From Pseudomonas chlororaphis (lineage in GTDB: Bacteria; Pseudomonadota; Gammaproteobacteria; Pseudomonadales; Pseudomonadaceae), in contig NZ_JSFK01000023.1 in NCBI RefSeq assembly GCF_000783395.1, positions 62,001 through 126,000 of the forward strand: a DNA stretch of 64,000 bases, in the 5' to 3' direction. Position numbers and translations under genes: made by a program. The notes under the pieces are model-generated. The model ran no database searches and had not been told where the DNA came from. It worked only from the letters and a program-made list of their open reading frames with translations. Of this stretch, positions 25,915-33,671 are shown in pieces. Each line of letters begins with the position of its first letter. Within the stretch, counting starts at the first letter, position 1.

Positions 25915-26697
25915 ATGACTACCCGCCCTGCTGTTCTCATCACTGGCGCCTCCACTGGTATTGGCGCGGTTTACGCCGAACGTTTCGCTCAACGCGGGCA
26001 CGATCTGGTGCTGGTCGCCCGCGATCTCGAGCGCTTGGAAACACTCGCCGCGAAACTGCGCAGCGAACACAGCGTCGCCGTGGATGTGCTTCAGGCCGAC
26101 CTGACCCAACTCAAAGACCTGACCACTGTCGAAACGCGCCTGCGCGACGATGAGCGTATTGGCATCCTCGTCAATAACGCCGGAGCTGCGCAGTCCGGCA
26201 ACTTCATCGAGCAGAGCACCGACAAAGTGGCCAATCTGGTCGCCCTCAACACCACGGCACTGGTGCGGCTCGCCAGTGCCATCGCTCCCCGTCTGGCGAA
26301 TGCCGGTGATGGCGCCATTATCAACATCGGCTCGGTGGTCGGTCTGGCCCCGGAGTTCGGCATGTCGGTCTACGGCGCGACCAAGGCGTTTGTCCTGTTC
26401 CTGTCTCAGGGTTTGAGTCTGGAACTGTCGCCACTGGGCGTCTACGTGCAAGCCGTGCTGCCGGCCGCGACGCGTACCGAGATCTGGGATCGCGCGGGCA
26501 TCGACATCAACACCTTGAGCGAGGTCATGGAAGTCACTGATCTGGTCGATGCGGCGCTGGTCGGTTTCGATCGTCGCGAGCCGGTAACCATTCCGCCGCT
26601 GCATGAAGGTGAGCGCTGGGATGCCTTGCAAACCGCGCGGCAGGGCCTGCTGGCGCAGATTCGCCAGTCCGCGGTCGCGCAGCGCTATCTGGCGTGA
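25915..26697 (+). CDS. Short-chain dehydrogenase/reductase
   Basis: The 260-aa classical SDR has TGASTGIGAVYAERF, NNAGAAQSG (about 85), catalytic Ser in INIGSVVG and YGATK (Tyr and Lys, about 155). It is probably regulated by the divergent TetR protein. It is followed by a truncated alpha/beta hydrolase and a quinone oxidoreductase-like gene. Substrate unknown. Confidence 0.87.
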   Translation: MTTRPAVLITGASTGIGAVYAERFAQRGHDLVLVARDLERLETLAAKLRSEHSVAVDVLQADLTQLKDLTTVETRLRDDERIGILVNNAGAAQSGNFIEQSTDKVANLVALNTTALVRLASAIAPRLANAGDGAIINIGSVVGLAPEFGMSVYGATKAFVLFLSQGLSLELSPLGVYVQAVLPAATRTEIWDRAGIDINTLSEVMEVTDLVDAALVGFDRREPVTIPPLHEGERWDALQTARQGLLAQIRQSAVAQRYLA

Positions 26698-26711
26698 TTG
26701 CAGTGGAACAG

Positions 26712-26843
26712 ATGCCCTTCGTCACAGCCGCCAACCAATCGATCATGGTTGGCGGCACGGCCTTCGCCTATCGAGACCTCGGCGCGAAATCGGCCGTGCC
26801 GCTGATCCTGCTCAATCATTGGGGCGCGGCACTTGACCACTGA
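26712..26843 (+). pseudogene. Truncated alpha/beta hydrolase (N-terminal 43 codons)
   Basis: ATG at 26712 opens a 43-aa frame (MPFVTAANQSIMVGGTAFAY..., VPLILLNHWGAALDH) ending at TGA 26841. It matches the first strands and the LLNHWG oxyanion-hole motif of alpha/beta hydrolases, which are normally about 280 aa. The rest is missing, with the next gene following within 60 bp, so an internal deletion removed most of it. Confidence 0.65.
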
Positions 26844-26898
26844 CGCAATCCGCTCAGGCAACGCAGCCCTTCCCTAAACAGTGAGAGCCGTCCCCACC

Positions 26899-27897
26899 AT
26901 GAAAGCTTATTTTATCGATCGCTACGGCAAGCAGAACGGGCGCATGGGCGACGTGCCCGAGCCACTGCCGGGCGCCCATGACGTGCTGATTGAAGTCCAT
27001 GCGGCCAGCGTCAACGTACTCGATTCAAAGATTCGCAGCGGCGAATTCAAACTGATTCTGCCGTACTCATTGCCCTTGGTGCTGGGCAACGATTGTGCCG
27101 GCGTGGTGATTGCGGTTGGCGCAGCGGTCAGGGGTTTCAAGCCCGGCGACGCGGTGTATGCGCGCGTGCCCGATCAACGAATCGGTACGTTCGCCGAGCG
27201 AATCGCCGTCGAGCAAAACGCCGTGGCGTTGAAGCCCGCCAACCTCAGCATGGAACAAGCCGCCGGCATTCCCTTGGTTGCCCTGACAGCCTGGCAAGCG
27301 CTGGTCGACATCGCCCGTTTGCAAAAGGGTCAGAAGGTTTTGATTCACGCCGGTTCCGGCGGTGTCGGCAGCATCGCGATTCAACTGGCCAAACACCTCG
27401 GCGCCTTTGTCGCGACCACCACTAGTACGGCGAATGTCGAATGGGTTAAAGCGTTGGGCGCAGACGTGGTGATTGATTACAAACAGCAGCACTTCGAGCA
27501 GGAACTGCGCGACTACGACGTGGTGCTGAACAGCCTCGGCACCGACGTTCTGGAAAACTCGCTCAAGGTACTCAAGCCGGGCGGTCAGCTGATCTCCATA
27601 TCAGGCCCGCCAACTGCCGAGTTCGCCAAGGCGCAGGGCCTGGCGTGGCCGCTGCGGCAAGTCATGCGCTTGTTGAGCCTGAGCATTCGGCGCAAGGCGC
27701 GCAAGCAGGACGTCCGTTACAGCTTCCTGTTTATGCGGGCCAACGGCGCACAACTGCAAGAAATCACCACCCTGATTGAAGCCGGTGTAATAAGGCCCGT
27801 GCTGGATCGCACCTTCGCCTTCGAGTCAGCGGGCCAAGCCCTGACTTACGTCGAACAGGGCCGTGCGAAAGGCAAGGTAATCGTGCAGATCAAATAG
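26899..27897 (+). CDS. NADP-dependent quinone oxidoreductase-like MDR protein
   Basis: The 332-aa zinc-free medium-chain dehydrogenase/reductase has LGNDCAGVVIAVG in the catalytic domain and GSGGVGSIAIQLAKHLGA as the NADPH motif (about residue 155). Lack of zinc-binding cysteines and the RIP1-like pattern suggest a quinone or enone reductase. ATG at 26899 agrees with the family N-terminus (MKAYFIDRYG); a GTG at 26881 is in frame but less likely. It probably belongs with the SDR and hydrolase remnant as a former operon under the TetR regulator. Confidence 0.84.
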   Translation: MKAYFIDRYGKQNGRMGDVPEPLPGAHDVLIEVHAASVNVLDSKIRSGEFKLILPYSLPLVLGNDCAGVVIAVGAAVRGFKPGDAVYARVPDQRIGTFAERIAVEQNAVALKPANLSMEQAAGIPLVALTAWQALVDIARLQKGQKVLIHAGSGGVGSIAIQLAKHLGAFVATTTSTANVEWVKALGADVVIDYKQQHFEQELRDYDVVLNSLGTDVLENSLKVLKPGGQLISISGPPTAEFAKAQGLAWPLRQVMRLLSLSIRRKARKQDVRYSFLFMRANGAQLQEITTLIEAGVIRPVLDRTFAFESAGQALTYVEQGRAKGKVIVQIK

Positions 27898-28057
27898 TTG
27901 CCTGCCTGTAATCATCTGGCGAAAGACCCATGGATAACGTTGCCTGCGACACCGAAAAGCGCCCCGCCGATGGTGGTGGCGAGCTTGCTGGAAAGCTTTG
28001 CCGGGAAGACGCCGGAGGGTTGTGTCGCTGGCTAAGTGGCGGGTGCCGAAACAGCTG

Positions 28058-28360
28058 CCCTCACCCTAGCCCTCTCCCCCTGGAGAGGGAACCGAATGGG
28101 GGATATTGGCGATGAACGCCGACGTGCAATAGCGCCTGTGAATCCACTACCGCCAAGCACTGCGGATGATCCCGTAATCGAAACGATCTGTCAGGTTGGT
28201 GCATAAACCAAGACACGTCGGTCGGAATCCCATTCCCGCCAAGCACTGCGGATGGACCCGTAATCGACGCGATCTGTCAGGTCGATGCATAACGCCAGAC
28301 ACCTCGGTCGGCTCCCTCTCCCCCGGGCGGTCCGACGTTTCGGGAGGGCTGGGGTGAGGG
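28058..28360. repeat. Inverted-repeat (MITE-like) element with internal tandem duplication
   Basis: The left end begins CCCTCACCCTAGCCCTCTCC and the right end (28342-28360) is its imperfect reverse complement. Inside, an 85-bp segment at 28141-28225 is repeated at 28226-28311 with roughly 85% identity (shared GCCAAGCACTGCGGATG). Similar ends occur at 46730-46929 and 48059-48219. No gene is seen in it; the sequence before it (27898-28057) holds nothing I can name. Confidence 0.65.
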
Positions 28361-28386
28361 GCCGCCGTTGCAGCGTCGAACGCGGC

Positions 28387-30513
28387 TTACAAGGTGTAGG
28401 AAATCCCCACCTGCACCGTTCTCGGCGCACTCGGATAGGCGTAAACGTTACCGAACGCGCCCTCTTCATAATCCCGGTCAAACAGATTCTTCACGTCAAG
28501 ATTGAGCCGCACCTTCTCGTTGACCTTATAGAAGCCGAGCAAATCGACAACCGTGTAGCTGTCCATCGAGAACGCAGTATTGGCGGTTTGCCCAGCACGC
28601 TCGTCAACGTATTTGAGTCCGGTACCCAGGCCCAGGCCTTTGAGCGTGCCGTCCTGAAACTCATAAACGTTGAGCAGGCTGAAGCTGTTTTGCGGAATGT
28701 TCATCAACCGTGTGCCCGAACGGATCACGTTGTCCTTGGTCACCTCGGCATCCACGTAGGCGTAGCCGCCGATGACGCGCCATTCGGGGGTCAGGTTGCC
28801 GGCGACGTTCAGATCGAAACCACGGCTGCGCACTTCCCCGGCCGCCACACTGAAGGCCGAATCCACCGGGTCCGTGGTCAGCACGTTGCGCTTTTCGATC
28901 TGATAGATCGCCGCATCGACGCTTAACTGATGATCCAGCGCTTCCCACTTGACGCCCATTTCGTGGGATTTGCCTTTCTCCGGGGCGAAGCCTCCGCCCA
29001 CGCGGCTCGCGCCGGTGTTGGGCTTGAACGAGCGCGCAGTGTCGGCGTAGACCGCCAGCGTGTCGGTCAGGTCGTAGGTCACGCCGAGACGCGGAGTTAC
29101 CGCGTTATCACTGGCCTGCCAGTCTTTGCCGCCCGGCACGTAGGTTTCATAGTCGTGTTCGAAACGCTCGAAACGCGCCCCGGCCAAAACCTTCAGACGC
29201 TCGGTCAACGCCACCTGATCCTGGACGAACGCGGCATAGGTCTTGAGGTTTTCCTTGTCGTGGGTCGGCGTGCGGGTCAATGCCGGACGCGGCTGGCCGT
29301 AGACCGGATCGAAGATGTCGATCGGGTAGGCGCCGACCGCGCCGCTGGAACGCTGAATGATCGACTTGTAGTCGTAATCTTCGTATTCGATGCCGGTCAG
29401 CAAGGTGTGCTGCAGGCCACCGGTGCTGAAATGACCGGTGAGATTGAGCTGGGTGTCCTTGTCGGTCCACTCCAGTTTGCGGTAGTTGAAATTGCGCCCC
29501 AGGGTTCGACCGTCATCGGCAATGCCGTTGGCTTCGATCGCGTTGCCTTCAAGCGAGCCGTCGAGCCACTGGAAGCCACCGCCCAGCGTCCAGTCATCAT
29601 TGAGCAGATGTTCGAAGCGCAGTTGCGCCATGTTGTTGTCGTTGTGCAACTTGCCGGCGTCCTTCTCGCCGAAGAACGTGTCGCGCGAGGCGGTGCCGAT
29701 CTGTTTGGCGTAACGCGTCACGCCGCGATCCAGTGGATGATTGTTGCGCATGAAATCACCCTCGAAGATCACTCGGGTGGTATCGCTGGCCTGCCAGGTC
29801 AGCACTGGCGTGATGCCGTAGCGCTCGGTCTCGACGTGATCGCGAAAGGTATCGCCGCCCTCACCCACCACGTTCAATCGATAGGCCAGACGACCCTCTT
29901 CGTCCAGAGGGCCGGAGGCGTCCAGCGTGCCGCGTTTCATGCCTTGATCATTCAACTGACTGCCCAACGTGACTGTGCGCTCGGCCAATGGCTGCTTGGA
30001 CACAACGTTGAAGGTGCCGCCCGGATCACCACGGCCATAGAGCATCGTCGCCGGCCCGCGCAGCACTTCCAGACGCTCGATGGTGTTGGCGTCAGGCATG
30101 TTCGGGTAGCCGCGATTGATCGGGAAGCCGTTGCGGTAGAACTCGCCGGTGGTGAAGCCGCGCACGGTGAATGTGGTCAGTCCCTGCCCGCCGAAATTGT
30201 TCGCCCGGCCCACGCCGCCCGCGTAGTCCAGTGCATCTTGCAGTCGCGTGGCGCCGAGGTCTTCGACCGCATCCCTGGTCACTACGCTGATCGATTGCGG
30301 GGTTTCATGGATCGAGGTATCGGTGCGCGTGGCGCTGGCAGAACGTGTGGCGCGGTAACCCTGCACCGGGCCGTCGGCCCGTTCGTAGTTCGCCGTGCCG
30401 ACCACGTCGGTTGCGTCCAGCTCAAGCGCTGCGGGTGTTGATTCGGCCTGCTCGGCCCACGAGGAAGGGGACAACGCTTGCAGCACACAGATTGAAAGCA
30501 AAGTTCGACGCAT
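28387..30513 (-). CDS. TonB-dependent siderophore receptor
   Basis: The 708-aa outer-membrane receptor has a signal peptide (MRRTLLSICVLQALSPSSWA), a plug domain (about 55-170) with HETPQSISVVTRDAVEDLG and IERLEVLRGPATMLYGRGDPGGTFNVV, and a 22-strand barrel ending in VQVGISYTL. No N-terminal STN signalling domain is present, so it imports without direct surface signalling. The ligand is a ferric siderophore or xenosiderophore; the exact one cannot be told. It is a monocistronic gene; a Fur-like sequence lies upstream. Confidence 0.9.
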   Translation of the reverse strand: MRRTLLSICVLQALSPSSWAEQAESTPAALELDATDVVGTANYERADGPVQGYRATRSASATRTDTSIHETPQSISVVTRDAVEDLGATRLQDALDYAGGVGRANNFGGQGLTTFTVRGFTTGEFYRNGFPINRGYPNMPDANTIERLEVLRGPATMLYGRGDPGGTFNVVSKQPLAERTVTLGSQLNDQGMKRGTLDASGPLDEEGRLAYRLNVVGEGGDTFRDHVETERYGITPVLTWQASDTTRVIFEGDFMRNNHPLDRGVTRYAKQIGTASRDTFFGEKDAGKLHNDNNMAQLRFEHLLNDDWTLGGGFQWLDGSLEGNAIEANGIADDGRTLGRNFNYRKLEWTDKDTQLNLTGHFSTGGLQHTLLTGIEYEDYDYKSIIQRSSGAVGAYPIDIFDPVYGQPRPALTRTPTHDKENLKTYAAFVQDQVALTERLKVLAGARFERFEHDYETYVPGGKDWQASDNAVTPRLGVTYDLTDTLAVYADTARSFKPNTGASRVGGGFAPEKGKSHEMGVKWEALDHQLSVDAAIYQIEKRNVLTTDPVDSAFSVAAGEVRSRGFDLNVAGNLTPEWRVIGGYAYVDAEVTKDNVIRSGTRLMNIPQNSFSLLNVYEFQDGTLKGLGLGTGLKYVDERAGQTANTAFSMDSYTVVDLLGFYKVNEKVRLNLDVKNLFDRDYEEGAFGNVYAYPSAPRTVQVGISYTL

Positions 30514-30592
30514 GAAATCACAACCTTACGAATAGGCCAGAACGAAGGGCAAAACCGCCAGCAAAGCGCCGCGGATGGTATACCAAACGTTT

Positions 30593-30614
30593 CGTTATTG
30601 AAACTTATTCCCAT
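30593..30614 (-). promoter_or_regulatory. Possible Fur box upstream of the siderophore receptor
   Basis: On the minus strand GAATGGGAATAAGTTTC, within about 100 bp of the receptor start, loosely resembles the GATAATGATAATCATTATC consensus. The match is weak. Confidence 0.3.
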
Positions 30615-30679
30615 TCGTATGTTTGAGCCGAGCGCGTGCCGATTCAAATGTCATCCATTGCGTCGCGCAAAAAACCTGG

Positions 30680-31264
30680 TCAAACGTGCAAAAGCTGTTT
30701 CGTCATTGCCATCGAAGTGTCCAGGGATTGCCCGGTACGCTGCAATTTGTTCAGCAAACTGGCGCCCAACCACAGCTGATAAAGGGTTTCCGCCAGATGC
30801 CGGGCGTCGCCTGCGGGCAGGCTGTTTTCGGCCTGACCCTGCTCGATACACAGGGTGATGCGCGCCACCACCTGCTCGGCGCCGTCGCGCAAGGTGAGGC
30901 GCATCGACTCCGACAAGTCCGCAACCTCGGCACTGAGTTTCACCACCAGACACTCATCGCCGTGCCCTTCGAGGGTGCAGCGGTTCTGCCAGCCCTGCCA
31001 GTAATCCATCAGCCGCTCGTAGGCGCTCAGCCCCGGCAGCGTCAGGCGCCGCTCCATGTCGGCGAGGTAGCCGACGAAGTAATCCGCGAGCAAGGCCTGG
31101 CCGTACAACTCTTTGGATTTGAAGTAGTGATAGAACGAACCCTTGGGCACACCGGCGGTTTGCAGGATCTCGTTGAGGCCGACACTGGTGAAGCCCTTCT
31201 CGGCCATCATCCGGTGGCCGGTGTCGAGCAAGTGTTGGCGGGTGTCGTCGTAGGTCGCTTTCAT
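30680..31264 (-). CDS. TetR-family regulator, NemR/AcuR-like
   Basis: The 194-aa protein has an N-terminal helix-turn-helix (residues about 10-52, GHRMMAEKGFTSVGLNEILQTAGVPKGSFYHYF) and a ligand domain with GDECLVVKLSAEV holding a cysteine at about residue 106. It is divergent from a DJ-1-like gene and an Old Yellow Enzyme gene, the arrangement of NemR-type electrophile sensors, where a cysteine is modified by N-ethylmaleimide, quinones or hypochlorite. Matching TAGACCAGTCGT-type operators precede its own gene and both targets. Confidence 0.88.
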   Translation of the reverse strand: MKATYDDTRQHLLDTGHRMMAEKGFTSVGLNEILQTAGVPKGSFYHYFKSKELYGQALLADYFVGYLADMERRLTLPGLSAYERLMDYWQGWQNRCTLEGHGDECLVVKLSAEVADLSESMRLTLRDGAEQVVARITLCIEQGQAENSLPAGDARHLAETLYQLWLGASLLNKLQRTGQSLDTSMAMTKQLLHV

Positions 31265-31284
31265 GGGCGCAAATTACCAGGCAA

Positions 31285-31297
31285 TAGACCAGTCGTA
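31285..31297. promoter_or_regulatory. TetR operator site 1 (regulator promoter)
   Basis: TAGACCAGTCGTA, 20 bp upstream of the regulator ATG on the minus strand; reverse complement of the core found at sites 2 and 3. Confidence 0.65.
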
Positions 31298-31358
31298 TTT
31301 TCGGAGGAACGGAAGTTTGCCATACCTGTCGATGAAAAACCGCAGGATAAAAAATTAC

Positions 31359-31373
31359 TAGACGACTGGTCTA
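31359..31373. promoter_or_regulatory. TetR operator site 2 (DJ-1 gene promoter)
   Basis: TAGACGACTGGTCTA, an inverted repeat TAGAC-N5-GTCTA, about 100 bp upstream of the DJ-1-like gene. Confidence 0.7.
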
Positions 31374-31475
31374 ATTGGAATCTATGCTGCGCCCCGACAA
31401 ACGTTTTCTGACCGGTGTGGCCGATGTGCGAATCCTTCGCTCAATCGAAGACACCTGATCGACTCAAGGTGCTCT

Positions 31476-32153
31476 ATGAAAATCCTGATGGTTTTGACTT
31501 CTCACGATCAACTCGGCAACACCGGCAAGAAAACCGGCTTCTGGCTGGAAGAGTTCGCCGCGCCCTACTACGCCTTCAAGGACGCCGGCGCCGAGGTCAC
31601 TCTGGTCTCGCCCGCCGGTGGCCAGCCGCCGCTGGACCCGAAAAGCGATGAGCCCGATGCGCAGACCGCCGAGACTGATCGCTTCCGCAAAGACTCCGCC
31701 GCGCAACAGGCACTGGCCAACACCGGTCGCCTGACCGACGTCAGCGCTGAGGATTTCGATGCGGTGTTTTACCCGGGCGGCCACGGCCCACTGTGGGACC
31801 TGGCCGAAGACAAGCAGTCGATCGCGTTGATCGAAGCGTTTGACCGCGCCAACAAACCCCACGGTTTTGTCTGCCATGCGCCGGGCGTATTGCGCCACGT
31901 CCTCACGGCTGACGGCAAACCGCTGGTCCAGCATCGCCAGGTCACCGGTTTCACCAATTCCGAAGAAGAGGCCGTTGGCCTGACGGACGTGGTGCCGTTC
32001 CTGATCGAGGACGAGTTCCAGCGTCTCGGCGGTCATTACTCGAAAGTCGCTGACTGGCAGGTTCATGTGGTCGCCGACGGGCAACTGGTCACTGGCCAGA
32101 ATCCTGCCAGCTCCGCCGCTGTCGCGAAAAAACTGCTGAAGATGCTGGGCTAA
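31476..32153 (+). CDS. DJ-1/PfpI-family protein, Hsp31-like
   Basis: The 225-aa protein has the class I glutamine-amidotransferase-like fold with the nucleophile elbow VCHAPGVL (Cys about 126) and an acidic residue in YPGGHGPLWDL. Hsp31/DJ-1 glyoxalase III-like enzymes detoxify methylglyoxal and related aldehydes without glutathione. Under the control of the adjacent NemR-like repressor, it would defend against reactive electrophiles together with the downstream flavin reductase. A terminator follows the stop. Confidence 0.87.
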   Translation: MKILMVLTSHDQLGNTGKKTGFWLEEFAAPYYAFKDAGAEVTLVSPAGGQPPLDPKSDEPDAQTAETDRFRKDSAAQQALANTGRLTDVSAEDFDAVFYPGGHGPLWDLAEDKQSIALIEAFDRANKPHGFVCHAPGVLRHVLTADGKPLVQHRQVTGFTNSEEEAVGLTDVVPFLIEDEFQRLGGHYSKVADWQVHVVADGQLVTGQNPASSAAVAKKLLKMLG

Positions 32154-32174
32154 AACCTCGCTTCCAACCTTCCT

Positions 32175-32207
32175 AACGCCGGGTGCGTCTTGCTCGGCGT
32201 TATTTTT
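32175..32207 (+). terminator. Terminator after the DJ-1-like gene
   Basis: AACGCCG at 32175-32181 pairs with CGGCGTT at 32195-32201, followed by ATTTTT. The reductase downstream therefore needs its own promoter, which carries site 3. Confidence 0.75.
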
Positions 32208-32218
32208 CATCCAATCAA

Positions 32219-32233
32219 TAGTCGACTGGTCTA
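32219..32233. promoter_or_regulatory. TetR operator site 3 (nemA promoter)
   Basis: TAGTCGACTGGTCTA shares the CGACTGGTCTA core with site 2 and lies 25 bp upstream of the reductase ATG. Confidence 0.7.
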
Positions 32234-32257
32234 ATAAGAACCAAGACAAGGTAATCC

Positions 32258-33382
32258 ATGAATAGCACCCCGTTCTTCACCCCGGCCAAACTCGGCCATC
32301 ACACCCTGAAAAACCGTATCGTCCTGCCCCCCCTCACCCGCCAGCGCAGCACCCAGCCGGGCAATATCGCCAATGAGCTGATGGCCGAGTATTACCAACA
32401 GCGTGCCGGCGCCGGTTTGCTGGTTACCGAAGGCACCCAGATCGAACCCCGTGGCCAGGGTTATGCGTGGACGCCGGGCATTCATACGCCTGAGCAAATC
32501 GCCGGTTGGCGCAAAGTCACCGACGCCGTGCATGCCGTGGACGGGGTGATTTTCGCCCAGTTGTGGCACGTCGGCCGCGTCTCGCATACCGCGTTGCAAC
32601 CCGACGGCGCGGCGCCGGTTTCCGCCTCTGCTGTGGCCACCGACCGGGTCAGCGTGTTTATCGAAACCGCGCCCGGCGCCGGTGAACTGGTGCCACCGTC
32701 GGCACCTCGCGCGCTGAGCACCGATGAAGTTCAGGAACTGGTTCAGCTGTACATCCAGGCCGCACGCAACGCCATGGACGCCGGTTTCGATGGCATCGAA
32801 TTACATTGCGCCAACGGGTATCTGGTGAACCAGTTCATCTCCGCCCACAGCAATTTGCGCAACGATCAGTACGGTGGTTCGTTGCACAATCGCCTGCGCT
32901 TTCTCAAGGAAGTGGTCGCCGGTGTCGCCGAGTGCATCGGCAAGGAAAAGGTCGGTGTGCGGTTCGCGCCGCTGTTCACCACCACCGATGAAGCGCGCAC
33001 TTACCTGGGCATGGTCGAAGAGGATCCGCACAGCACTTACATTGAAGCGATCAAAGTGCTGCAGGACGTGGGCATCGCCTATCTGTCGATTGCCGAAGCC
33101 GACTGGGACAACGCGCCGGCAATGCCCCTCACGTTCCGTCAGGCCGTGCGCGAGACCTTCAGCGGCGCGATCATTTATGCCGGGCGCTACACCGCAGAAA
33201 CCGGTGCGCAACTGCTCGATTCCGGGCTGGCAGACTTGGTCGCTTTTGGCCGTCCGTTCATGGCCAATCCCGATCTGCCTGCGCGGATTGCCAATGACTG
33301 GCCATTGAATGCGTTGAACCCGGCGACGGTGTATGGCGGTACCGCGGAGGGTTATACCGACTACCCCGTTTATCCCGGCTAA
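32258..33382 (+). CDS. nemA: Alkene reductase of the Old Yellow Enzyme family (NemA-like)
   Basis: The 374-aa FMN TIM-barrel enzyme has the OYE N-terminus KNRIVLPPLTRQRS, QLWHVGRVSH, the active-site pair in GIELHCANGYLVNQF (His and Asn bind the substrate carbonyl), and FMN-phosphate contacts in IYAGRYTAE and DLVAFGRPFMANPDLP. It reduces N-ethylmaleimide, quinones, nitro esters and other activated alkenes with NADPH. Control by the NemR-like repressor is supported by operator site 3 at its promoter. Confidence 0.9.
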   Translation: MNSTPFFTPAKLGHHTLKNRIVLPPLTRQRSTQPGNIANELMAEYYQQRAGAGLLVTEGTQIEPRGQGYAWTPGIHTPEQIAGWRKVTDAVHAVDGVIFAQLWHVGRVSHTALQPDGAAPVSASAVATDRVSVFIETAPGAGELVPPSAPRALSTDEVQELVQLYIQAARNAMDAGFDGIELHCANGYLVNQFISAHSNLRNDQYGGSLHNRLRFLKEVVAGVAECIGKEKVGVRFAPLFTTTDEARTYLGMVEEDPHSTYIEAIKVLQDVGIAYLSIAEADWDNAPAMPLTFRQAVRETFSGAIIYAGRYTAETGAQLLDSGLADLVAFGRPFMANPDLPARIANDWPLNALNPATVYGGTAEGYTDYPVYPG

Positions 33383-33400
33383 GCCTTTCAAGACAACGTA

Positions 33401-33432
33401 AAGCGCTCCCGCAACAGCGGGAGCGTTTATCC
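33401..33432 (+). terminator. Terminator after the alkene reductase gene
   Basis: A 12-bp stem AAGCGCTCCCGC/GCGGGAGCGTTT with an AACA loop, followed by TAT. Confidence 0.8.
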
Positions 33433-33452
33433 GAGTCGGAGTGCAAGCCCTT

Positions 33453-33541
33453 GTGGGAGCGAGCCTGCTCGCGAAAGCGGCGGGTCAGTCACTCACACTG
33501 TTGAATGTGACGACGCCTTCGCGAGCAGGCTCGCTCCCACA
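33453..33541. repeat. REPIN (paired REP sequences)
   Basis: GTGGGAGCGAGCCTGCTCGC at 33453 is mirrored by its reverse complement ending at 33540, separated by about 45 bp. This is the well-known extragenic REP/REPIN family of P. fluorescens-group genomes, mobilised in trans by RAYT transposases; no RAYT gene is in the window. Confidence 0.9.
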
Positions 33542-33581
33542 GGAGAGATCTGAATATCACGCAATTCACCGCACAAAAACC

Positions 33582-33605
33582 TATACAAAGACTACAATCT
33601 GTACA
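33582..33605. promoter_or_regulatory. LitR/PplR-type light-regulator box upstream of photolyase
   Basis: TATACA-N12-TGTACA fits the T(G/A)TACA-N12-TGTA(C/T)A box that I recall for the B12-dependent light-sensing MerR regulators LitR/PplR of P. putida. It lies 67 bp upstream of the photolyase start. A 12-bp palindrome ACGTTTAAACGT follows at 33620-33631. Confidence 0.55.
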
Positions 33606-33671
33606 ACTATCTGGACTTAACGTTTAAACGTCCATCAGGCAGCCTGCTGCTCACTACGCTGAATCCGTGAA

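Noticed and set aside
27930..28115. Short plus-strand frames in the gap after the quinone oxidoreductase gene
   Set aside because: Low-complexity Gly/Arg translation running into a repeat element; no start signal or homology recognised.
28058..28360. CRISPR array from repeated 85-bp units
   Set aside because: Only two imperfect long tandem copies, no short regular repeats or spacers, no cas genes.
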